Assembly (NCBI GenBank): GCA_009760855.2 | Contig: WPIO01000019.1 | Location: 436,001 to 496,000 of the forward strand | DNA length: 60,000 nt | From: Cristatella mucedo | Lineage: Eukaryota; Bryozoa; Phylactolaemata; Cristatellidae | Reading direction: 5' to 3' | Shown here: piece by piece, positions 33,723 through 60,000 of the stretch | Numbering within the stretch: the first letter of the stretch is position 1 | Layout of the letters: every line of letters begins with the position of its first letter | Translations under genes and position numbers: made by a program | Notes under the pieces: generated by a model | What the model was told of the DNA's origin: nothing | The model's input: only the letters and a program-made list of their open reading frames with translations | Database searches by the model: none

Positions 33723-34880
33723 AATAACAATAATAACAATAATAATAATAATACATTTGTATAGCGACCTCAGAAAAATTAATATTTTCTGTGCAAACTA
33801 CATATACTGCAAAGGAAGCTTGATCTAAAAAATTTTAGTGGTAACTCTCACAATTTCAACAAGCTTTACATGTTAGAGGTGACACGTATAATGTGAACAT
33901 GTAAAATATGGTTCATGGTAGAATATAGTGTCAGCACTCATAATTAGACATGCAATGAATCACAAAAACCCAGCAAATGCTGTGAGGAACTGGCGCAGTT
34001 TAGCTTCTTATTTTTACATGTCGTGAAGTCAGGAGATGTGGCCTCAATCAGGAGTAAACTCCAGGCTTTGGGAGCAAGCGAACTAAAGGCACGGTCTCCA
34101 GTGAATTTGAGGTACCTACGAGGTGTAGGTGAACGATAAGATTCAAAAAAGCGAGTGGTGCGATGCTTAGCCTGGTGTGGCAGTATATCTGATAGGTAGC
34201 CTGGAGGTAAAGAATGAAGGTAAAGAATGAAGGTTAGTAACAAAACCTTGAATTCGATGCGTTGCATGACTGGGAGCCAGTGCAGGTCGGCGAGAGAAGT
34301 GGTGTGATGTGGCAAATGTGACGCTCACGACAGACAAGCCTAGCTACAGAGTTTTGCACCAGCTGTAAGCACCTGATTGCATAAGTAGCTAGACCAGCAA
34401 GGGATAAGTTATAGACGTCAACACGGATGCCACAAATGCTGGGACCACTTTGGATGAAGATACCGTGTATAAAAGAGCCCGAATATTAGCATCATTATAT
34501 ACTGAAAGTAGGCAGATTGGACTGTGGAACAGATGTGGTCATCTAGTGAAATGTCACTTTCCACTATTACAACTAGACTTCGCTCAGATGCGACAGGAGG
34601 TATACTGACAGGAGAGCCGATTATGGGTGTTAAGCTTTCTAATTTCAGTCTCACACGTGGTTTGCCTATAACTACCAAGTTGGTTTCATCTTCATTCAGT
34701 TTAAGGAAGTTTTATTATATCTATTTATGTATGTCATCAATACATGTAGCAAAGAATTTGAGAGAATTCGGCGTGCTGGAGTGCTCGAAGGGAAAAAATT
34801 GCTGATACGACTGAATGTCATCTGTACAGAAATGAAGGCCTTGGTTTCTCTTGGCGATCACATCGGCAAGAGGGAGGGTA
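33721..34880 (-). mobile_element. LINE family A, older copy
   Basis: (AAT)n tail at 33721-33752. Minus-strand [20 protein letters not shown], then KHRTTRFFESYRSPTPRRYL (34315-33944), then IGKPRVRLKLESLTPIIGSP (34678-34418), and antisense of the YADD region near 34830. Many indels. Confidence 0.8.
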
Positions 34881-37179
34881 TAAACTATGAAAGTGAGAGG
34901 CTTTCTACCTGCTTGCCGTCGACTTCTGCTCTACTTGGGTCTTTCTTTTTGGAGAAAGGTCTACACGGTCAGCCTTTCTTCAAGTCTTTTTTCCTACTCG
35001 CACTGCTCCCTGGTGTTCACAGGAAAATCGCTTTTGTTAGGGAGATAGGAAATGGCTCTCTGAAATGTGCCTCCCGATGAATTTTAACCTTCCATGGTTG
35101 CTTTTAATGACGCAGCATTACTGTCTGACTTGTGTGAGGACACCTGATGTGAGAACCGACTCGTGCCGAGCAGTCGTCGCTAGTCTGATAAAAGCTCCCT
35201 CGCATATTGCAGCATTTAGATGTAGATTGGGTGCGTTTATCATGCATATTATGCCCACTTTGTCATGAGCTTCAAGTAAGGCAGAAAACGATGGGATTCT
35301 CAGTTCTTCGAAGTGCTCTCTGTTCTTTAATCTCTTCGCTGGCTAGCTCGCTGCTACAGCTACCCTGCTCGATATGAAAACCATATCAATACTATTGGGG
35401 TTCGGAGTGGCCATATACCTCTAGCAGTCACCATTTCATGAAGCTCGCTGACGCTCGGCAGCAATGATCCAGCATTTGAGAACGCGGAAGTAATGCAAAA
35501 GGCTCTCCTCCCACCATCTGTGGCATCGCTTACTTATCCTTTGAAAATATCCGATAGCTAAGGACCTCAATAATAAGTCGGTTGCTCTGCCCCACCCCAC
35601 ATTCAGACGCATCTCAGCAGATAGCTTCAGCCTACAGCTTGCCATCAGTGCTCTGGCCAACGCTACTCTCAAGCCAGAGCGTGAATGGAAGACATATAAT
35701 GGTACTAGACTCTAGAATCCTACTGCAGGCCGACTGGACAGCATTCCTGTCGAAAAAGCAGCTAGACATCTGAGGAGCAGTTGGGGTGCATTCCCATCCC
35801 CTCAGGTACTTAGTGGATGCTCTTGACTCGACCCAGCAATCCGATATGCCTAAAACTATTGCGACTGATTGAGACATCTTTGCCTGCACACGCCTAGATC
35901 GGACATGACCTGACAGTCGCCGCTTCTGCATCTAGAACAGAAAATTTGGGAGCAGAGAATAAACATCTATTGTTTTCCTAAAGCGGTATGCTGCAGAACA
36001 TTACAAAAAAATGGGTCTTAGTGTCGCACAATAATCAATCTGTAGCTCTCAGTAGTGGCCTGAGCACCTACGAAGCCTGAGATAGCAAGATACTGCACGT
36101 ATGGCCGAAATCATCATGTAGACTGTACGATTCTACGTGAAAAGAGACCACGATAGAGCCTATTAACTCAAAACAACTTTTCAGATGTAAATCTGACTAT
36201 TTATCCTTCGACATCAGTGACGTTCCCGGGATATTGTTCGACCGGGTACGTAGTACATAGATGGCGCCCCACCCAGTATTAGGTGCCCATGTGTGTGCCC
36301 CCCCTGATCTAGGGCCCTGATCCAACGCCCGGAGACATGTGCCTCCTAACCTCATTCGGTACTCCAATATTCGACATCATCTCGAATTAAACTTACTTAT
36401 TAGCACAGTTATGCACTCCTATCGCTCACAAGTCCAAGTAGCAGCATAACACCTACCAAGTGTACAAATTGGTAGCTCGAAATACACAGTGCCCTCAATT
36501 CCTCAAGCGGCGCTTACAACACTAAATTGGAAAAAGTACTTAAATTGTGTTTGCCAGAGCAGGAACGTCTTTACCCGCAGATGCTAAGCTGGAACTCTGA
36601 CGAACAGTTGCCATGGCTACATTGAGATATTGATTGTGAATTGCTTTATTTCCAATGTGACACAGCTTTTGCAGAGTTTTTTCTACTACAACAAGGCAGA
36701 ATTCTACCTTCTCAATGAACATAATTATTATGAATCGCACACAGAACTAGTACAGGTTAATCATTCAATTTTAACTTTTCCATCCTTTCGACAGTCTGCC
36801 CATACTATTTCTTTTGCATGCTATGTCTTTCTGAAAGCAAATGCTGGACTGGCTGACGGAAAAAAGTAGGCTGAAACATAGGTCATTCAATAGTCATAAC
36901 TGTTTAAGCCTTCCGTTTCATTTCCGAAACCGGCTTATAGAAAAACGTATTTACCTTGATGAAATGGTTCTATTCGTGCAGCAAGTGCCAGAGCTTTGTT
37001 ATTAGTAGAGTATGTAGTGTTGTAACTATGTTTATGCACATAAAAGTGTATTCCTGCTTTTTGATGCTGGGCCTTGCTGCCCTGCAACTTTTTTAAAAGT
37101 ACCACTTTCAAACGGACAAGGAAAAATATATAATCTATACGTATAGCATCTTAAGATAACTTGATAGACTACTAACTAT
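34881..37179. other. unassigned intergenic sequence
   Basis: Frames of 60-117 codons occur on both strands (e.g. 34727-35080 and 35632-35931) but none shows a recognisable domain. 36220-36360 is GC-rich. No repeat family recognised. Confidence 0.3.
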
Positions 37180-37271
37180 TTGATTGTGTTTCCTTTGCAG
37201 CTAATGTGAAGCACCTTGTAAAGGATTAAGTTCTCTGAGGGCGCTTTATCAAGCATTTTATTATTATTATA
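37180..37271 (+). mobile_element. LINE family A 3'-tail, plus strand
   Basis: TCCTTTGCAGCTAATGTGAA, GATTAAGTTCTCTGAGGGCG, CTTTATCAAGC and (TTA)n: the last 90 bp or so of the element in sense orientation. It directly abuts the antisense copy at 37272. Confidence 0.85.
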
Positions 37272-39440
37272 TAATAATTAAAATGCACTTAATAAAGCGC
37301 CCTCAGAGACCTCAATATCTTTCTAGGCGCTTTACATTTTCTGCAAAGAGAAATGCAATTGAATGGTAAGTAATATCATGCTTGATAAACAACATGAATT
37401 ACATGGTTAGGGGTTACATGCACAGGGTCAGCATGCAAATGTGGTTAGTGGCAGCATGCACAGTGTCAGCACGCATAAGCACATCAAGGACGAATCACAG
37501 GGACCCACTAAATGTTATCCTGAATAGGTGTGTTTTTAAGTTCTTTTTAAATGTGGTCAAGTCAGGGGATGCTCTGATGCAAGTCGAGAGGGAGTTCTAG
37601 GCTTTGGGAGCGTACGAACTAAATGCACGGTCTCCAAAGGATTTGAGGTTTGTACGAAGTATTGGTAGACTGTTGGATTCCGAAAAGCAGGTGGTACGAT
37701 GCTTGGCCTGGTGGGGAGTAGATCTGAGAGATAGGCTGGAGCTAAAGAATGAAGTGACCTAAAAGTGAGCGACAAAACCTTGAAGTCAATCCGTTGCTTG
37801 ACTGGTAGCCAGTGCAGGTCGGCGAGAAGTGGGGTGATGTGACAACTGGGACGCTCACGATAGACAAGCCTAGCTGCAGAGTTTTGCACCAACTGCAATC
37901 GCCTGATCGCACATGCTGGTAGGCCAGTAAGCAGTGAGTTGCAGAAATCGAGACAGGATGTCACGAATGCATGGACCAATTTGGACGTGGTATCCTTAAA
38001 AATAAACAAGCCCGAATTTTAGCAATGTTATTTAGCTGAAAGTCGGCAGATTTGACTGTGGAGCTGATGTGGTCGTCTAACGAGAGGTCACTTTGGAACA
38101 TGACACCTAGATTTCGAGCTGATTCAACTGGAGATAGGCTGGCAGAGCAAATTTTGAGCGTCAGCATTTCTAATTGTTTAATCACACTGGGTTTGCCCAT
38201 AACTAGTAAGTTAGTTTTATCATCGTTTAGTTTTAGAAAATTTGCTACCATCCATGCACGGATGCCGTCAATAAATGCAGCGAGTGAGTTGAGAGAATTT
38301 GAGGTGCTTGAAGACTGGGAGGGATCAAAGCAAAGGTACAACTGAGTGTCATCCGTATAGAAATGAAAGCCTAGATTGTGCTTGGCAGTCACATCGGCAA
38401 GAGGGAGAGTACAAACCGTGAAAAGAACCGAACCTAGCACGGAGCCCTGAGGTACCCTATATTTCAGAGGTACCTTAGATGATCTTTGTCCATTCACGTC
38501 AATACTCTAGAGTCTCCCACTGAGATACAATCTTAACCATAGCAGAGCAGTGCCAGTGATGCACCGGCGAGATAAGTACGTTCTAGAAAAACTTTGTGAT
38601 CGATACTATCAAAAGCTGCCGAAAGATCGAGCAAAGCAAGCAGAGACACTCTACCCATGTCTGCATTCCTAAGTATGCCGTTGTATACCTTAAGCAATGC
38701 TGACTCTGAGGAGTGATTAGCTCTAAAGCCAATCTGGAACTCACTAGCAAGGTTTGAAGTTTCTATATATCAGTTCAGCTGGTCCGCCACGACCTGTTTC
38801 AGTGTCTTTGATAGGAATGGTAGAAGGGAGATTAGACTGTAGTTGCTTAAGTTCTCTTGGTCTAGTGTCGCTTTCTTGAGAAGTGGCCTGACTTCAGCTT
38901 TTTTGAAAAGTGCTGGGACATGACCTGAGGCTTATGACATAATAATGATGGTAGTTATGCATGGCAGCAGCAGATCAATGCAACATAGGAGCAGGACAGC
39001 GGGAATAGGGTCCAGAGGACTTGTTGTCTTTTTTGATCGGGATACGAACTTCAGAACTAGATCACTAGTGACCTGCTTAAATGTGGACATTGAGGTGCAG
39101 CCAAGAATCGATGAACAGCATTCAAGTGGAGATGTTGTCATCGCAGGGATGGACTCCCTGATCTTGTCTATCTTCTGCACAAAGAATCGAGAGAAGCGAT
39201 TGGCTAGATCATCACAGGGATCATCAGGTAAGGAGCTTCTGGGAGAGGTTGAGGAGATGGTTGATCGGCGACATCAGCATTTTTGGATTGTGCATCTGTG
39301 ATTCAGCAATGTTTTTAAAGAAGCTGGACTTGGCCTGTGCTAGTATCGATTGGTACGACCTACAGTAGTCTTCATATGCCTGTCGATGGACAGTCAGTCC
39401 TGATCTTTTGTATGCTTTTTTCTCCAGATACTTTGATCCT
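37272..39440 (-). mobile_element. LINE family A, longest minus-strand copy (linker to 3' end)
   Basis: From right to left: linker (IRESIPAMTTSPLECCSSIL, 39180-38932), an RT N-terminal block in pieces, RT core 38497-37961 (VPQGSVLGSVLFTVCTLPLA, FHFYTDDTQLYLCFDPSQ with YTDD in place of [24 protein letters not shown]), C-terminal domain 38009-37557 ([40 protein letters not shown]), and the tail at 37272-37345. Frameshifts separate the blocks. The 5' end (endonuclease) was not recognised; the right boundary is approximate. Confidence 0.88.
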
Positions 39441-39874
39441 AGGCCTATCGGGGTACAGGCAGTGCATATCTATGGTAATGCTTAGAAATTGGGACTATTA
39501 AGTACGTCACGCGAGGATGCTCTTGCCATCACTCTTTTCCAGGCCTCTCCCCAAATGTCCCACTCCGTAGCCATTCTTCTTGTCGCAGCCTTCGTTTACG
39601 CTATCGACTTTCCTCAGATGCCGACTCACCTTCTAGTTAAGGTGCTTACACTAAGATTCGGGAAATACGGATGTCCGACTTAGTCCCGCCCACAGCCCAT
39701 GCTTTAATGCGGGAGGCTGGTATGAAAGAAGATTCCCAGGAAAGCCGTATCGCCCACACCCGCAGAAGTTGAGTTCGCCGCTACGGTCATCTTTGTAGAC
39801 GAGTATTTGAAGAGCAGAAATAAAAGAAAGATAGGGATATAAGCAAGGCTTTTCAGAAAGTGTAGTGTTCTAAG
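39441..39874. other. unassigned sequence upstream of GATD3
   Basis: Not recognised as LINE or gene. It could hold the GATD3 promoter if transcription starts before the LINE tail; no core-promoter motif was identified. Confidence 0.3.
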
Positions 39875-39960
39875 TAAATTGCAGCGAAAGTAAAGCGCCT
39901 ATAAAGAGATTGAGTTCTCTGAGGGTTCGTTATCAAGTGTATAACTATTATTATTATTAC
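39875..39960 (+). mobile_element. LINE family A 3'-tail abutting the GATD3 start
   Basis: GCAGCGAAAGTAAAGCGCCT, AAAGAGATTGAGTTCTCTGA, GGGTTCGTTATCAAGTGTAT and (TTA)n end exactly one base before the ATG at 39961. Confidence 0.85.
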
Positions 39961-55212
<15,252 letters not shown>

Positions 55213-55266
55213 TACTGTATGTATGTATTGAAGTTGTCACTGTGATGAGACAAAACTTGTTGGCTG

Positions 55267-55272
55267 AATAAA
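55267..55272 (+). terminator. GATD3 polyadenylation signal
   Basis: AATAAA 55 bp after the GATD3 stop codon, followed by TGT-rich sequence (TATTTGTAAAATATTTGT). Confidence 0.7.
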
Positions 55273-55942
55273 TATTTGTAAAATATTTGTACAGGCTTAC
55301 TTTTTGTTTATACTGCCATGATTATGTAACCGAATAGTGTTTGAATGCATGAGGCAGGTTCACACTTGTTAGTTTCTTCTTGGTCCTGGGTTGCTGTTTT
55401 TGTCTTTAGAGCATAAGTCAGAAAAACTGTTGGCCGTCCTAACAGGGATGGAAGACCAATGAAACTTAGTATGTTTCTACTTCTCCACTATGACCGAATG
55501 AAGCTTGGATTGAACGAATAAGTAATCATAAGCACGGTAAAGTTCACTCCTTCATTGCTTATGAAGGAATGGCAGACGACGTGACCAGCGAAGTCAGTGC
55601 ATTCCAAGAGAGTCTCTGTATATGGACACTACAAGCACTGGCTAAGGAACTGGATATTTAGACCGGGCCGGGAAGGCAGTCACTAAGAAGTTTAAATTTT
55701 CTCGTAAGCCGTTGAAAAACCAGACGCCCTAGGTAATGCTGAAGTTCGCAAAATTTCCTGGGCACAGTATTGTAAAGGCAGCATAGAACAAACTTATATC
55801 GAGCTGTCAGCTCGAATGGATCGGCGTATGACATGGAGCTGGCCAGGTGGCAGAGCCTATGCTACGATCACTACGAAGGCTTTACCGTGATATTCTGTGG
55901 GTAGAGCTAGTGGGAAGCCAGACAGCTGAAGAACGTCATAAT
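55273..55942. other. downstream of GATD3, unassigned
   Basis: No gene or repeat family recognised. Confidence 0.3.
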
Positions 55943-56995
55943 AATTAAAATATATTTGTATAGCGCCCTCAGAGCTTAGGATGATGATAAGGTTAGTGGT
56001 AGCATGCATGTTACCAAGGATAGCATGGTTCAACGTGACATCCGTAAGGTCAGCATGAAAATATGGTTAGTGGCAATATGTTCAGTGTCAGCATTAGTGA
56101 GCACACAAGAGGACGAATCATAAGGACCCACTAAATGCTGTGATGAATATGTGTGCTTTTAGTGTCTTTTTAAATGTGGTCAAGTCAGGGGATGTGACCC
56201 AAGTTGGAAGTGAGTTCTAGGCTTTAGGAGCAAATAAACTAAAGACACGGTCAACAAAGGATTTGAGGTTGGTAAGAAGTGTGGCTAAGCAATTAGATTC
56301 CGAAAAGTGGGTGGTACGAGACCTAGCCTGGTGGTAAAATAGTTCTGATAAATGGGCTGGAGCCAAAGAATGAAGGGACCTAGAAGTGAGGGACAGAACC
56401 TTGAAGTCGACGGTTGATTGGGAGCTAGTTCAGGTTGTTGTGATCCGATAACTGCCATGCTCACGACTGACAAGCCTAGCGGCATAGTTTTGCACCCATC
56501 TATAAGTGCTTGATTGCACAGAACTGTAGATCAGCATGCAATGAGTTGCCGAAGTCGAAACGGGATGTTACAAATGCATGGAACAATATGAGCATAGTAT
56601 TCCTGTTTAAGCAAGCCTGAATTTTAGCAATGCTATGTAGCTGAAACTAGGTATACTTTACTGTGGAGCTGACGTGATTCTCTAGTGTTAGTTCACTTTG
56701 GAACAGGACACAGATTTCGTGCAGATGCAATGGGAGATATGCTGGAAGAACCGATTTTGAACGTTAAGCTTTCCAATTTCTGAGTTACACTTGGTTTGTC
56801 CATAAGTTGATTTTTCCGTCGTTTAATTAGCAAAATTTTAATGCCATCTGTGTGTGGATGTCAGCAATACATGCAGCAAGTGTGCATAGAGAATTCGTCT
56901 GTGGGAGGGCTGGGAGCGATCGAAGCCAAGGTGAGTGTCATCTGCATAGAAGTAAAGAAAATCTGACCAAGCACAGAGCCCTGAGGTACCGCGAG
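55943..56995 (-). mobile_element. LINE family A, older copy
   Basis: AATAATTAAAATATATTTGT then ATAGCGCCCTCAGAGC at the tail; ACATCCGTAAGGTCAGCATG in the 3' UTR; antisense of the C-terminal domain (GGACCTAGAAGTGAGGGACA) and of the RT region up to GCACAGAGCCCTGAGGTACC. The tail has lost the second half of its stem. Confidence 0.8.
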
Positions 56996-57324
56996 GTACC
57001 CCTTTACTGAGGCACCCAGGACTCGGAAGCAACCATCCAAGTAAATCCGGCTTGATTTCCTTTCTCAGAATGAATGCAATCAGTTGAACTCCCAAGCATT
57101 TGCTATAGACATTTTCTTTTTGGAGGCAATGATTACAGATTCTTTGAGCAGTTGCCGTGTTTGGCATCTCACTCGATAGTATTGTATTAGTATTTAGGTA
57201 CCTTTCGCATGGGCGCAAAACGCTGTGCACGCAAAGGCGTGGACGTACAGTATGTAAGCTCTAAGAGGCTCTTCAGCGACTCGTGCGTTTTAAAACGACA
57301 GCCGGGGATATTTTTATTCTTTTT
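56996..57324. other. unassigned sequence between LINEs
   Basis: Nothing recognised; a minus-strand frame running into the LINE is an artefact. Confidence 0.3.
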
Positions 57325-57845
57325 TTATTGTAATGCTTCGCTGGTCGTAACTCCGCAAAGCAACAAAGACTGAGCGGATATTAAGCCAAAGAGTTTTACA
57401 CAGTCATTTAGTCAAAGCCTAAGCAAATTTCGGTGAACGGATGATAGCTAAGATACTCCATTTAACGAAACAGGGAGAGTGACGAGCATAGTTGAGTCAG
57501 GAAGGCAGTCGAGGAATTGACGAGCATGGAAGTAGCAGCACCGGATGGCTGGAAAGAATGTGCCTCAGTCTGCAGCATGAGAGAAGCTTTAATTGCGCTA
57601 GAATTTCGGAAGCGAGCTCTACAGTCTAGGAGGTGCAGAGCAAAAGCTTTTGTCTCCATCAAATCTTTAAGTAAAGTGGAGCACTATAGCAGCTAACCCA
57701 TTGTCCATGGAGGACCTTACCCGAGGGCACAAAAATGTCGTAGTATCGTCATGAATAAATCTGCGGACCACGATTGGCCAGAGGCAGTTCATACACAGAA
57801 CTGGTGCACCATAATCATAGCTAAATAAGTTGTCCCCGAGCCTAC
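57325..57845 (-). mobile_element. LINE family B, older 3' copy
   Basis: ATTGTAATGCTTCGCTGGTC, GTAACTCCGCAAAGCAACAA, AGCCTAAGCAAATTTCGGTG, then CAGGGAGAGTGACGAGCATA follow the family-B 3' region with many substitutions. The C-terminal coding region is unreadable. Confidence 0.65.
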
Positions 57846-58032
57846 CACAGAACACTTTCTTTACACCCGGCCCCTTTTTTTGATGAAATTTAAAAGGAAG
57901 CTAAAACCCCAAATAGTCTTCACAACATTTATTATGTTCGCTTGAAATTTTTTCATTCGCTTGTGCGTACTGAAATTGTTCATGCTGTCACAAGAGATTT
58001 AGTTTTCTTGAGGCACTATATAAATAGACGAT
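57846..58032 (+). mobile_element. LINE tail, plus strand, old (family-A-like)
   Basis: TTTAAAAGGAAGCTAAAACC, CGCTTGTGCGTACTGAAATT, GTTCATGCTGTCAC, AGAGATTTAGTTTTCTTGAG, GCACTATATAAATAGACG follow the order of the family-A 3' UTR and tail. Confidence 0.55.
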
Positions 58033-58302
58033 CTACTCGAAGTTAGACAAGTGGCGTCTTTAAATACCCCTACAAGCTGGACCCCTATAAGCTCTTGCAT
58101 TGCTAGCGTGTCAGTTCCGACAAACGATTTCCACACATTGGAACCTAAAAGTGGCCACATGCCGGATTTAAATACCCATTACTGGCTAGTTAAAAAGAAA
58201 ATACTTCTCAGCAGATTCTGCAAACGTGCTGCAACGGCTCCTGAACAATAGTCATTTGCCACAAACGCATCGAATGAATGGATGGTAGTCATTGCAGACT
58301 TT
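58033..58302. other. unassigned sequence
   Basis: Nothing recognised. Confidence 0.3.
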
Positions 58303-58462
58303 TAGCACTAGGTGGTAAAGCAAGCGCCTGGAACTAAACTCTTAGCCCGTGGAATAAGGCGCCCTCTCTTCACGAACCAAGTCATAGGTTTGAGTCCTGC
58401 GGTGTGCAATTCTTTATTGCTGACTGCAAGCGATGGCGATAGCCATTTAGGCCATTCTGCCG
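58303..58462 (+). mobile_element. SINE S1-related copy
   Basis: AGCACTAGGTGGTAAAGCAA (A-box region), B box GGTTTGAGTCCTGCGGTG, then TTCTTTATTGCTGACTGCAA, GCGATGGCGATAGCCATTTA, which tracks the S1 body. Its end is cut by the LINE that follows. Confidence 0.65.
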
Positions 58463-59812
58463 ATAATAATAATAATAATAATTCACTTGGTAAAGCGCCC
58501 TCAGAGAACTTAATCTCTCTCTAGGCGCTTTATATTTGCTGTAAAGTGAAATGCAATTGAATGGTAAGTAAAATCATGCTTGAAAAAACAAACGAAATGA
58601 ATAATATGGTTAGGGGTGACATGCACAGGGTCAGCATGCAAATGTGGTTAGTGGCAGCATGCACAGTGTCAGCACGCAAAAGCACATCAAGGACGAATCA
58701 CAGGGACCCACTAAATGCTGTCCTAAATAGGTGTGTTTTTAGGTTAGTTTTAAATGTGGTCAGGTTAGGGGATGTTCTGACGCAGGTCGGGAGGGAGTTC
58801 CAGGCTTTGGGAGCATACTAACTAAATCCACGGTCTCCAAAGGATTTAAGGTTTGTACGAGGTATTTGTAGACTGTTGGATTCCGAAAAGCAGGTGGTAC
58901 GATGCTTAGCCTGATGGGGTATTATATCTGAGAGATAGGCTGGAGCCATAGAATGAAGGGACCTAAAAGTGAGCGACAAAACCTTGAAGTCAATCCGTTG
59001 CTTGACTGGTAGCCAGTGCAGGTCGGCGAGAAGTGGAGTAATGTGGCAACTGCGACGCTAACGACAGACAAGCCTAGCTGTCGAGTTTTGCACCAGCTGC
59101 AATCGCCTGATTGCACATGCTGGTAGGCCAGTAAGCAGTGAGTTGGAGAAGTCGAGACGGGATGTCACGAATGCATGGACCAACTTAGATGTGGTATCTT
59201 TATCTAAACAAGCCCGAATTTTAGCAGTGTTATGAAGCTGAAAATAGGCGGATTTGACTGTGGAGCTGATATGGTCGTCTAACGAGAGGTCGCTTTGGAA
59301 TATGACACCTAGATTTCGAGCTGATTCAACTGGAGATATGCTGGCAGAGCCAATTTTGAGAGTCAGCCTTTCCAATCTCTGGATCACACTGGGTTTGTCC
59401 ATAACTAGTAAGTTAGTTTTATCATCGTTAAGTTTTAGAAAATTTGCTGCCATCCATGTGCGGATGTCATCAATGCATGCAGCTAGTGAGTTTAGAGAAT
59501 TTGAAGTACTCGAAGGCTGGGAGGGATCAAAGCAAAGGTACAACTGAGTGTCATCTGCATAGAAGTGAAAGCCTAGATTGTGCTTGGCAATCACATCAGC
59601 GAGAGGGAGAGTATAAACGGTGAAAAGGACCGGACCTAGCACAGAGCCCTGAGGTACTCCATATTTTAGAGGTACTTCAGATGATCTTTGTCCATTCACG
59701 TCAATACTCTGGAGTCTCCCACTGAGATAGAACCTGAACCACTGCAGAGCAGTGCCAGTGATGCCCAGGCGAGATGAGAGGCGTTCTAGAAGAACTTTGT
59801 GATCGATAATAA
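58463..59812 (-). mobile_element. LINE family A, young copy interrupted by another LINE
   Basis: (AAT)n at 58465-58482 and CCCTCAGAGAACTTAATCTC. 3' UTR nearly identical to 50783. Minus-strand RT 59699-59058 and antisense through AAGAACTTTGTGATCGAT at 59812, where the next LINE tail begins. In other copies this sequence continues without a break into GGTATCAAAAGCTGCC. Confidence 0.92.
59058..59699 (-). CDS. reverse transcriptase C-terminal half of LINE family A
   Basis: 213 codons without interruption: [58 protein letters not shown] with the YADD catalytic pair, [60 protein letters not shown], ending in ARLVCR and a stop. In closely related copies the frame continues into [14 protein letters not shown], so this stop is a lesion. 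The first Met is internal to ORF2 and arbitrary. Confidence 0.82.
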   Translation of the reverse strand: MNGQRSSEVPLKYGVPQGSVLGPVLFTVYTLPLADVIAKHNLGFHFYADDTQLYLCFDPSQPSSTSNSLNSLAACIDDIRTWMAANFLKLNDDKTNLLVMDKPSVIQRLERLTLKIGSASISPVESARNLGVIFQSDLSLDDHISSTVKSAYFQLHNTAKIRACLDKDTTSKLVHAFVTSRLDFSNSLLTGLPACAIRRLQLVQNSTARLVCR

Positions 59813-60000
59813 TAATAATAATAATAATATTGCACTTGATAAAGCGCCCTCAGAGAACTTAATCTCTTTCTAGGCGCTTTACATTTGCTGCAAAGTGATA
59901 CGCAATAGAATAGTAAGTAAAATCATGCTTGAAAAACAAACAAAATGAATAACATGGTTAGGGGTTACATCCACTGGGTCACCATGCAAATGTGGTTAGT
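59808..60000 (-). mobile_element. LINE family A, second young copy, runs off the window
   Basis: (AAT)n at 59808-59828, TGCACTTGATAAAGCGCCCT, CAGAGAACTTAATCTCTTTC, AGGCGCTTTACATTTGCTGC, then the family 3' UTR. It interrupts the preceding copy at GATCGAT. Confidence 0.9.

Noticed and set aside
35436-35931. Overlapping 60-99 codon frames on both strands
   Set aside because: No recognisable domain in any frame and no flanking exons; chance level.

Overview
This is a stretch of a repeat-rich animal (metazoan) nuclear genome. The evidence is two genes with canonical GT-AG introns that match animal protein families, many L2/CR1-like LINE copies, tRNA-derived SINEs, DNA-transposon remnants, and long dinucleotide microsatellites. 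I see no operons, ribosome-binding sites or prokaryotic features. The species cannot be named from the sequence; an invertebrate is my guess.

Two genes can be rebuilt almost completely. (1) A Rac-family small GTPase lies on the minus strand in six coding exons between 25893 and 14783. It has 192 codons, exactly the Rac1 length, but carries unusual residues in switch I and switch II. (2) A GATD3/ES1-type DJ-1/PfpI-superfamily protein, probably mitochondrial, lies on the plus strand in seven coding exons between 39961 and 55212. It has about 267 codons; the human protein has about 268. The genes point away from each other across a 14-kb gap filled with mobile DNA. One further exon (8476-8840, minus) encodes a perfect-period 17-residue repeat with phosphotyrosine-like motifs; its gene is not recognised.

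Layout: 1-2160 is a decayed Ty3/gypsy pol segment (minus) split by a LINE. 2160-8470 is mostly unassigned, with a 79-bp-arm hairpin, SINEs and old LINE scraps. 8.5-14 kb holds the tyrosine-repeat exon, LINE scraps, a broken DUF4371/ZMYM-like (hAT-related) fragment, and two adjacent SINEs, one interrupted by a possible solo LTR. 14.8-25.9 kb is the Rac gene, whose introns hold a LINE, SINEs, a CA microsatellite and a pogo/Tigger-like TIR element with a LINE nested in it. 28.9-31.2 kb is a TIR element with an 8-bp target duplication and a core of degenerate CCCTAAA repeats, into which a young LINE has inserted. 31-40 kb is intergenic and LINE-rich. 40-55 kb is the GATD3 gene, with LINEs, a SINE and a 165-bp GT microsatellite in its introns. 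55-60 kb is nearly continuous LINE and SINE sequence.

Two LINE families dominate. Family A ends in (ATT)n after a stem-like 'GAGATTAAGTTCTCT' tail, and several copies look young. Family B ends in (ATTAC)n. One SINE family shares the family-A 3' tail, which suggests that it borrows the family-A retrotransposition machinery.
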